A stretch of DNA of 6,928 bases from Clostridia bacterium (lineage in GTDB: Bacteria; Bacillota; Clostridia; Christensenellales; Borkfalkiaceae), in assembly GCA_017452305.1 (NCBI GenBank), contig JAFTMQ010000140.1:1-6928 (forward strand). Direction: 5' to 3'. Positions within the stretch are counted from its first letter, which is position 1. Each line of letters begins with the position of its first letter. The position numbers and the translations under genes are program-made. The notes below the pieces were generated by a model. The model had not been told where the DNA came from and ran no database searches. It was given only the letters and a program-made list of their open reading frames with translations. Of this stretch, positions 1-5,571 are shown piece after piece.

Positions 1-45
1 GAAGACGTTGAAAAAATCGACGAAGCTTTTGCCGACGAAGAATAA
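1..45 (+). CDS. C-terminal tail of an upstream protein (partial, unidentified)
   Basis: The first 14 codons read EDVEKIDEAFADEE and end at a TAA at 43-45. The acidic composition is typical of a cytosolic protein terminus, and this frame gives a clean end shortly before an intrinsic terminator. A second frame is also open across these bases, to a TAA at about 80, but its composition (lysine- and threonine-rich) looks less natural. The third frame stops at once. Nothing here identifies the protein. In many Firmicutes the gene before recJ encodes SecD, SecF or SecDF, whose C-terminal tail is cytosolic, so that is a reasonable guess from gene order only. Confidence 0.55.
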   Translation, partial: EDVEKIDEAFADEE

Positions 46-90
46 GCAAATAAAACGGCTTAAAAATCACATAATAATCTAACAAACAAA

Positions 91-125
91 GGGCGGGAGG
101 AGGCTTCTTCCCGCCCACTCTTTTT
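91..125 (+). terminator. Intrinsic terminator between the upstream gene and recJ
   Basis: An 11-pair stem (91-101 with 106-116) closes a four-base GGCT loop. Its base is GGGCGGGA paired with TCCCGCCC, and there is one G-T pair at 99/108. A T-rich run follows (ACTCTTTTT, with five T at 121-125). This is the standard layout of a Rho-independent terminator for rightward transcription. It lies 45 bases after the upstream stop codon and ends only 10 bases before the recJ start codon, so recJ must be expressed by read-through or from a promoter whose leader contains this hairpin. Confidence 0.86.
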
Positions 126-135
126 AAGGTGTAGC
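126..135 (+). promoter_or_regulatory. recJ ribosome binding site abutting the terminator T-run
   Basis: AAGGTG at 126-131 is the only Shine-Dalgarno-like sequence before the ATG at 136, at a short spacing of four bases. It begins directly after the last T of the terminator. An RNA terminating at the T-run would lack this site, while read-through RNA would carry it just beyond a stable hairpin. The site supports 136 as the recJ start. Confidence 0.6.
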
Positions 136-2466
136 ATGAAAAAAATTTCACCCGAATATTCCTTTTCGGCAGAACAATTAAATATCATTTCCGTTCTCGC
201 CAAGGAAACGGGTTTGACGGAGGCGATCACGCGTATTCTCTATGCGCGCGGCGTGGATGACGCGCAAAAAATCCGTCGTTTTATGCACCCGAGCGAAAGG
301 AATTTCCTTTCCCCCTTCCTTATGAAGGGCATGAAAGAGGCGGTGGAGCTCATCACCCAAGCCCGCGACGAGGGTAGAACGGTTGCCGTGTTTGGCGACT
401 ACGACGCAGACGGCATTTGCGCGTCCGCAATTATGTACTATGCGCTCCGCGAGTTTGGTGTGGACGTGCACGTTTACGTGCCCGAACGCGCGGACGGCTA
501 CGGTCTTTCCGAAGAGAGTATCGATAAAATCTTCGAGGAATGCAATCCCGAGCTGTTCATCACCGTCGATTGCGGTATTTCCTGCGCCAAAGAAGCGCAA
601 TATATTTACGAGCTTGGCTCGGACGTGATTGTCACCGACCACCATGAATTGCCCGAGGTCTTGCCCGATTGTATCATCGTCAACCCCAAACTGCAAGACG
701 ATTATCCCTATGACAACCTCTGTGGCGCGGGGGTGGCGTTCAAGCTTGCTTGCGCGCTCCTTGGCAAAGCCGCGTATAAATATTTAGACTTCGCAACCCT
801 TGCAACCGTCGCGGACAGCATACCCTTGCTTGGCGAAAACCGCGACATCGTGACGGAGGGCTTAAAGCTGTTCAACAACAAGCTTCGCTCTTGCTTCACC
901 TACCTGCTTGGCGGCAAGACGGTGGATAACGTCACGGCGCAAACGCTTGCGTTCAATATCGCGCCGCGCGTCAATGCGGCGGGCAGAATGGGGGACGCAC
1001 AAGCGGCGTTCAAGCTCTTCATTTCCGAGGATGAAACGGAAATTTACAACCTCGCGGTTAAGCTTTGCGCGTACAATACCGAGCGTCAAAAATGCTGTGA
1101 CGAGCTGTACGCTTCCGCCAAACAAAAATTGACGGAAAAGGGCGCGTATGGCAACGTGATTATGCTTTCGGACGAGAGCTGGAACGCGGGCTTTGTAGGC
1201 ATTGTCGCGGCAAGAATTGCCGAGGAATACAACCGCCCGACCCTTTTGTTCGTCCACCACGGCGATATGCTCAAAGGCAGTGCGCGCAGCATCGAAAACA
1301 TCAACGTCTTCACCGCCCTCAAAAATTGCTCGCAATATATCGAGGAATTTGGCGGCCACGCGCAGGCGGCAGGTATCAATATCCGCGTAGATAATTTTGA
1401 TAAGTTAGAGGCGGCGTTAAACGAGGAAATCGGCAAGACGTACACCCAAAAAGACTTCGAGCAAATTTTGTACGTCAGTGAGGAAATTTCCGCGCCTTTC
1501 TCGGAAAAGTTCGCCAAAGAGCTCATGGCGATGGAACCCTACGGCGTAGGGCACAGACGCCCCTTATTTTCCATTTCGGCGGGGGCTTGTACGGCGCGAA
1601 CGGTAAAACCCATGTCGCCGCACATCTCGATTAGAAGTGATTTTATCGAGCTTATGTACTTCTCGGGCGCGAAGCATTTAAAGATTATCGAAAGCGACGT
1701 AAGAAAGCATTTTGTCTTTGAAATCAACGTTTCGCGTTTTAGAGGCAGAGAATATATCAAGGGCTACGTGCGCGACCTGCTTTACGACGGCAGGACGGGC
1801 AGAGGGGCGGCGGAAAGCATTTTCGCAAACGCCATTACCCGCTCTTATACCGAGCCCGTAGAGGTAGAACCTATCGAGCTTAACACCGAGCAAACGAAAG
1901 CGCTTATTCGTCAAAAATCGGCGGAATGCGCGTACGGGCTTTGTCTTATCGCGTCGGATAGACGCACGTTAAGCCACTATGAAAATTTGGAAGGCTTTGG
2001 GTGCGATTTATTCTATCCCTCTTCCCGCAATCTTGCCAACGCGCTCATTGTTTCGCCTGCGCCCGACGCACTCTTGGCGGGCTATCGCGATTTTATTTTC
2101 TTGGACACGCCGTCCGATTTCAATATCACCGCGCTTGCGGGGAAACGCATTTACGTCAACGGCGAAATTTGCGGTTATAAAATGTTCGAGGGCTTGGACG
2201 TCGCAAGAGAAAGCCTTTTGGAAATCTTTTCCGCGCTCCGTCGCGACGTCAACTTATTAAGCGGCGACACGGTAGAGGAAATTGCCTATGCCTGCGACGG
2301 GCTCGGCTTTGATAAACGCGAATTTATCTTCGCGCTCAACGTCTTTGAGGAGCTTGGCTTGGTGGCGCGCGGCGAGGGTAGGCTTACCGTCTATCGCGGC
2401 GTAAAAGCGGAGCTCAACGATTCTTCTATTTATAGGAAGGTATGTCTTTTACAAAAGCTCGATTAA
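136..2466 (+). CDS. recJ: Single-stranded-DNA-specific 5'-3' exonuclease RecJ
   Basis: RecJ degrades single-stranded DNA 5' to 3' in the cytoplasm, in recombinational repair (RecFOR pathway), mismatch repair and base excision repair. The 776-residue product carries the full DHH phosphoesterase motif set: DYDADG at 88-93, DCG at 145-147, DHH at 168-170 and the fourth-motif aspartate D227 in a VADSIPL context. The DHHA1 part follows, with GFVGIVAAR from 352, GSARS at 381-385 and GGHAQAAG at 406-413. These supply the Mn-binding aspartates and histidines and the substrate-binding region. An OB-type region follows from about 465. Residues from about 570 onward form the extra C-terminal domain typical of Firmicutes RecJ (B. 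subtilis about 786 residues, E. coli 577). Mild oddities are asparagine at 350, where a WH pair is common, and GVGHRRP at the OB-domain entry, where GxGNPxP is common. The relA start is 12 bases downstream, so the two are probably cotranscribed. Confidence 0.97.
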   Translation: MKKISPEYSFSAEQLNIISVLAKETGLTEAITRILYARGVDDAQKIRRFMHPSERNFLSPFLMKGMKEAVELITQARDEGRTVAVFGDYDADGICASAIMYYALREFGVDVHVYVPERADGYGLSEESIDKIFEECNPELFITVDCGISCAKEAQYIYELGSDVIVTDHHELPEVLPDCIIVNPKLQDDYPYDNLCGAGVAFKLACALLGKAAYKYLDFATLATVADSIPLLGENRDIVTEGLKLFNNKLRSCFTYLLGGKTVDNVTAQTLAFNIAPRVNAAGRMGDAQAAFKLFISEDETEIYNLAVKLCAYNTERQKCCDELYASAKQKLTEKGAYGNVIMLSDESWNAGFVGIVAARIAEEYNRPTLLFVHHGDMLKGSARSIENINVFTALKNCSQYIEEFGGHAQAAGINIRVDNFDKLEAALNEEIGKTYTQKDFEQILYVSEEISAPFSEKFAKELMAMEPYGVGHRRPLFSISAGACTARTVKPMSPHISIRSDFIELMYFSGAKHLKIIESDVRKHFVFEINVSRFRGREYIKGYVRDLLYDGRTGRGAAESIFANAITRSYTEPVEVEPIELNTEQTKALIRQKSAECAYGLCLIASDRRTLSHYENLEGFGCDLFYPSSRNLANALIVSPAPDALLAGYRDFIFLDTPSDFNITALAGKRIYVNGEICGYKMFEGLDVARESLLEIFSALRRDVNLLSGDTVEEIAYACDGLGFDKREFIFALNVFEELGLVARGEGRLTVYRGVKAELNDSSIYRKVCLLQKLD

Positions 2467-2478
2467 AAGGTAAATGCT

Positions 2479-4623
2479 ATGGAAAACACCTTAAAAACCA
2501 TACAAGAGATATACGAAGGTAGTCAACGCGACTTGCTTATCAAGGCGTACGAGTACACCAAAGCGGCACACGCAAACCAAAAGCGTGCGTCGGGTGAGCC
2601 GTACTTTATTCACCCTTGTGCAGTCGCGGATATTCTCATGGGCTTGGGGTTGGATTCCGCTACGATAGCCGCCGCGCTTTTGCACGACGTTATCGAGGAT
2701 ACAGAATGCACCGCCGACGACATTAAAAATGAATTTGGCGAAGAGGTGCTTGCGCTCGTTAGTGGCGTAACCAAGCTCGAAAAAATCGTTTTCAAGTCCA
2801 AAGAGGACGAAAATGCGGAAAATTTCCGTAAAATTTTCGTGGCGATGGCAAAGGACGTGCGCGTCATTATCATCAAGCTCGCCGACCGTTTGCACAATAT
2901 GCGCTCCTTAAATTTCCTCTCGCACGAGCGTCAGCAACGTATGGCGAATGAAACGCTCGATATCTACGCGCCCTTGGCAGGCAGACTTGGTATTTCGCAA
3001 ATTAAGTGCGAATTAGAGGACCTGTGCTTAAAATATCTCGATCCCGAATCCTACGAATATCTCGTTTATAATATTCGCGAAAAGCTGTCCGAGCGCACGG
3101 AGTTCGTCAACGGCATCGTGGAAGAAATTAAAGAGTTGATGGCGGCGGACAAGGTAGAGGGGGAAGTGTTTGGCAGACCCAAGCATTTCTATTCCATCTA
3201 TAAAAAGATGAAAAACAAGGGCAAAACGCTGGAACAAATCTACGATTTGACGGCTGTCCGCGTTATCGTTAAGGATATTAGCCAATGCTACACCGTTTTG
3301 GGTAGAATTCACGAAAAGTGGAAGCCTATCCCCGGGCGCATTAAGGACTATATCGCTACGCCGAAGCCCAACAAATATCAATCTTTGCACACGACGGTTA
3401 TGACGCGCTATGGTCAGCCGTTTGAAATCCAAATCCGCACCGAAGAAATGCACAAAATTGCCGAATTCGGTATCGCGGCGCACTGGAAATACAAGGAAGG
3501 TAAGACGGAAGAAGAGAGCAACAACTTTGAAAGCCGCCTTGCTTGGCTTAGAGAGGTTATGGAATGGGAAGGGGATTTGAAGGACTCGCGCGAGTTCATC
3601 GACGCCTTAAAAACCGAGCTTTACAGCCACGAGCTTCTCGTTTTCACCCCGCGCGGTAAGGTCATTTCCTTGCCCCCCGGCGCAACTCCCATCGACTTCG
3701 CGTATGCCATTCACTCGGAAGTCGGCAACCATTGCACGGGCGCGCGCGTCAATTCTAAAATAGTGCCCTTGACAACGACGTTAGAGGTCGGGGACGTGGT
3801 AGAAATTATCACCTCGCCCAACTCCAAAGGCCCTTCGCGAGATTGGTTGAAGTTTATCAAATCGTCGAGCGCGAAAGCGAAAATCCGTCAATTCTATAAA
3901 AACGAGTTAAAGGAAGAAAATATCCGTATCGGTCAAATCAAGTTGGACGAAGAAGCAAAGAAAAAGGGCTACACCCTTTCCACCTTGCTCACGGACGAAA
4001 GCTTCAAACGCATTTGCGAGCGTTTTTCCTTCAACGAACAAGAAGAAATGTTCGCGGCGGTGGGGTATGGCTCTATCTCCGTCAACCAAATTCTGTTTAA
4101 ACTCATCGATTTTTACCGCAAGGAAACGCCTACGGCGTTTGAAATCCACGCGCACGGCCATAGCGGCAATACGGGCGGCGTGCTTATCAACGGCCAATCG
4201 GGTATGCTCGTGCGGTTTGCGGGCTGTTGTTCGCCCGTGCCCGGCGACGAAATTACCGGCTACACCTCGCGCGGCAGAGGGGTGGTTGTGCACCGCTCCG
4301 ATTGTCCTAACTTGCGCGGCGTAGAAAAAATGCGGCTTTTGCCCGCTTCGTGGCAAATTGCGGCGGGCGCGAAGCAACGCTACAACGCGAATATTGCCGT
4401 CCGTGCAACCGATCAAGGCGCGGCATTGTCCGTTCTTTCGGCAGTGGTTGCGGATATGAAGCTGTCGATTACGGCAGTCAACGGCAGAATTGATAAAAAT
4501 CACGACGCGATTTTGGAAGCGGCAATCTCGCTTGGGGACATCGCAGAGGTGGATCAACTCATCAAAAAAATGAAAGCGGATAGGCGGATTTACGACGTAC
4601 ACCGCATCACTTCCTTATCGTAA
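2479..4623 (+). CDS. relA: Bifunctional (p)ppGpp synthetase/hydrolase, Rel family
   Basis: The enzyme makes (p)ppGpp from ATP plus GTP or GDP during amino-acid starvation on ribosomes, and removes the pyrophosphate again. All domains of a long Rel are present in 714 residues. The HD hydrolase domain has H45, H69-D70 and D136 (ADRLHNM) as metal ligands, so hydrolysis should be active. The synthetase domain has R233 (RPKHFYSIY), D256, RIKD at 287-290, Y300 in NKYQSLHT and E316 in EIQIRT. RxKD rather than ExDD is the signature of bifunctional Rel as opposed to synthetase-only RelA. TGS spans about 385-446 with the conserved H412. The zinc finger has C583, C584, H605 and C609, and an ACT domain spans about 635-714. 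In ACT the usual DRxGLL is DQGAAL (645-650). The start is supported by AAAAGG at 2465-2470, overlapping the recJ stop, eight bases before the ATG. The stop codon lies within a terminal inverted repeat of the following element. Confidence 0.97.
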   Translation: MENTLKTIQEIYEGSQRDLLIKAYEYTKAAHANQKRASGEPYFIHPCAVADILMGLGLDSATIAAALLHDVIEDTECTADDIKNEFGEEVLALVSGVTKLEKIVFKSKEDENAENFRKIFVAMAKDVRVIIIKLADRLHNMRSLNFLSHERQQRMANETLDIYAPLAGRLGISQIKCELEDLCLKYLDPESYEYLVYNIREKLSERTEFVNGIVEEIKELMAADKVEGEVFGRPKHFYSIYKKMKNKGKTLEQIYDLTAVRVIVKDISQCYTVLGRIHEKWKPIPGRIKDYIATPKPNKYQSLHTTVMTRYGQPFEIQIRTEEMHKIAEFGIAAHWKYKEGKTEEESNNFESRLAWLREVMEWEGDLKDSREFIDALKTELYSHELLVFTPRGKVISLPPGATPIDFAYAIHSEVGNHCTGARVNSKIVPLTTTLEVGDVVEIITSPNSKGPSRDWLKFIKSSSAKAKIRQFYKNELKEENIRIGQIKLDEEAKKKGYTLSTLLTDESFKRICERFSFNEQEEMFAAVGYGSISVNQILFKLIDFYRKETPTAFEIHAHGHSGNTGGVLINGQSGMLVRFAGCCSPVPGDEITGYTSRGRGVVVHRSDCPNLRGVEKMRLLPASWQIAAGAKQRYNANIAVRATDQGAALSVLSAVVADMKLSITAVNGRIDKNHDAILEAAISLGDIAEVDQLIKKMKADRRIYDVHRITSLS

Positions 4624-4746
4624 AACAAAGAATATGCGGCGAAATACAGCGTTGCGCTGTGGTAACCCTCGGTTATGTACGTCTATGTACACGCCCTCGG
4701 GCTGTCCTCGCGCGCCTTGTCTTTCTTGCATCTTGCTTTGTTTTAC
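4620..4746. repeat. Palindromic intergenic element with 11-base terminal inverted repeats
   Basis: GTAAAACAAAG at 4620-4630 is the exact reverse complement of CTTTGTTTTAC at 4736-4746. Pairing continues inward with small bulges, G-T pairs and mismatches: 4631-4637 with 4728-4734, 4641-4644 with 4722-4725, and 4646-4648 with 4718-4720. About 26 positions pair in all. The interior holds smaller hairpins placed almost symmetrically about the centre near 4683: 4646-4651/4655-4660 (loop TTG), 4663-4667/4671-4675 (loop CTC), 4676-4680/4687-4691 at the exact centre, and 4693-4695/4700-4702 (loop CTCG). CCCTCGG occurs twice (4666-4672 and 4694-4700). The left terminal repeat contains the relA stop codon. 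No protein is convincing on either strand. It resembles a small non-autonomous mobile or REP-like palindrome, or a structured RNA. No flanking target duplication is evident, and copy number cannot be judged here. Confidence 0.7.
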
Positions 4747-4796
4747 CGTTCTTGGACGGGCGTGCGGAAAAACAGCCGTTTTACCGTTCTTGGACG
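4740..4796. repeat. 19-base direct repeat at 38-base offset
   Basis: GTTTTACCGTTCTTGGACG occurs at 4740-4758 and identically at 4778-4796, each followed by a GCG-containing end (GGGCG, AGCG). The bases between (4759-4777) and the second copy form a hairpin: CGGAAAAAC at 4765-4773 pairs with GTTTTACCG at 4778-4786 with one A-A mismatch, around an AGCC loop. The first copy overlaps the right terminal repeat of the preceding palindrome by seven bases, so the two modules are joined or share an end. This looks like one and a half copies of a 38-base unit. Confidence 0.75.
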
Positions 4797-4820
4797 AGCG
4801 ATATTAAATTACTTCCACAA

Positions 4821-4932
4821 TGCAAGGCATAGGCTTGCAATTCACGATAAAGCAGTTATCAATTCACGCGCCCAAAGGCGCAATTCATGAAAAACGTAGT
4901 TTTTCAATTCACTTTTCCAAAGGGAAATTATT
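4821..4932 (+). repeat. Mini-hairpin array with constant CAATTCA linkers
   Basis: CAATTCA starts at 4838, 4860, 4881 and 4905 (steps of 22, 21 and 24). A degenerate AAATTAT follows at 4925, 20 bases on. Before each linker lies a short perfect hairpin whose stem differs every time: 4821-4826/4834-4839 (TGCAAG, loop of 7), 4846-4850/4856-4860 (GATAA, loop AGCAG), 4868-4872/4877-4881 (GCGCC, loop CAAA), 4888-4894/4900-4906 (TGAAAAA, loop CGTAG) and 4914-4918/4923-4927 (TTTCC, loop AAAG). In the first four, a G-C pair sits directly before AATTCA. Sequence varies while pairing is kept, which points to selection or copying of structure rather than sequence. The array ends at the start codon of the next gene. 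Bases 4797-4820 before it are an AT-rich linker in which I see nothing else. Confidence 0.75.
4919..4932 (+). promoter_or_regulatory. Ribosome binding site of the hydrolase, inside the last mini-hairpin
   Basis: AAAGGGA at 4919-4925 is a good Shine-Dalgarno sequence, about eight bases before the ATG at 4933, and it fixes that start. It forms the loop and the 3' arm of the fifth hairpin (TTTCC 4914-4918 with GGAAA 4923-4927). The stem is only five pairs and AT-rich, so any masking of the site would be weak by itself. Confidence 0.6.
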
Positions 4933-5553
4933 ATGCAAATCATCACTCTTTCGCCCATCGGTTTTGGGTCGAATACCTATATTTTAACAGCGGACAACAA
5001 AACGGCGGTCGTTATCGACCCCTCTCAACCCCGCGTAAAGGACGCGCTTGCCAAGCACGGCTTAAAGGCTACGCACGTACTCCTCACCCACGGCCATTTC
5101 GACCACGTCGGCGGCATTGCGGATTTGCAGGCAAACGGCGCGCAGGTAGTTTGCTCCGTAGAGGAAGCCAAGCTTGTCGGCACGGAAGCGGACGCTTTCC
5201 ATTTGGCGGGCATTCCGCGCGTGGAATACACCGTCGATAAGACGTTGGAGGACGGCGAAACCGTCCAATTAAGCGGTATTGAGATTAAGGCGATTCTTAC
5301 CCCCGGGCATACGGCAGGTTGCGCTTGTTACCTTGTCAAAACGGACGAGGGGGAAGTGTTGTTCACGGGCGACACCTTGTTCGCGGGCTCTATCGGCAGA
5401 ACGGATTTGCCCACGGGCAACTTAAAAACCTTACGCCAAAGCTTGAAAAAGCTTGCCGCGCTCACTGAAGATTATCCCATTTATCCCGGTCACGAGGAAA
5501 GCACCACCCTCTTTGCGGAAAAGAAAAGAAATCCTTTCTTACGCGGCGTGTAA
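4933..5553 (+). CDS. Metallo-beta-lactamase-fold hydrolase, glyoxalase-II-like
   Basis: A 206-residue cytoplasmic Zn-dependent hydrolase of the small glyoxalase-II-like group, whose members include thioester hydrolases such as hydroxyacylglutathione hydrolase. The metal-binding set is complete: H53, H55, D57 and H58 in THGHFDH, then H126 in TPGHTAG, D147 in FTGDTLF and H187 in YPGHEE. GSIGRTDLP at 152-160 and the C-terminal NPFLR are hallmarks of this group. The long C-terminal substrate-binding domain of classical glyoxalase II is absent, so the physiological substrate cannot be named. No signal peptide is visible. The gene follows the structured gap after relA and precedes hemZ by 18 bases, a neighbour pair frequent in Firmicutes. 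I see no convincing promoter in the gap, so it may depend on read-through from relA or on a promoter I cannot recognise. Confidence 0.94.
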   Translation: MQIITLSPIGFGSNTYILTADNKTAVVIDPSQPRVKDALAKHGLKATHVLLTHGHFDHVGGIADLQANGAQVVCSVEEAKLVGTEADAFHLAGIPRVEYTVDKTLEDGETVQLSGIEIKAILTPGHTAGCACYLVKTDEGEVLFTGDTLFAGSIGRTDLPTGNLKTLRQSLKKLAALTEDYPIYPGHEESTTLFAEKKRNPFLRGV

Positions 5554-5571
5554 GAAAAAATAAGGAAAAAT

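Noticed and set aside
2816..2828. 13-base palindrome CGGAAAATTTCCG in relA
   Set aside because: It lies inside conserved coding sequence, is short, and has no partner or context suggesting a site. It is likely chance.
3907..4602. A 231-codon open frame on the minus strand within relA
   Set aside because: It lies wholly opposite the conserved zinc-finger and ACT region of Rel, and its product has no recognisable motifs. Long antisense frames are expected with this codon bias.
4646..4702. Intrinsic terminator for relA
   Set aside because: Several hairpins are present, but none is followed by a run of T, so a Rho-independent terminator cannot be called.
4790..4820. Sigma-70 promoter for the hydrolase (TTGGAC with an AT-rich stretch)
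   Set aside because: No -10 box lies at 16-18 bases from TTGGAC. The AT-rich TATTAAATT is too close, and TTGGAC is part of a repeat.
4675..4890. A 71-codon open frame on + in the relA to hydrolase gap
   Set aside because: It starts inside the palindrome, crosses the 38-base repeats and the hairpin array, has no good ribosome binding site, and its protein has no recognisable domain. It is explained by the repeats.
4838..4911. CRISPR array, suggested by a regular 20-24 base period
   Set aside because: The constant part is only seven bases, and the variable parts are short self-complementary hairpins, unlike CRISPR repeats of about 24-37 bases with unrelated spacers. No cas gene is present.
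4887..5240. A 117-codon open frame on + beginning in the hairpin array
   Set aside because: It mostly overlaps the hydrolase gene in another frame, and its arginine- and histidine-rich product looks like an out-of-frame reading. The hydrolase frame has all metal ligands and a better ribosome binding site.
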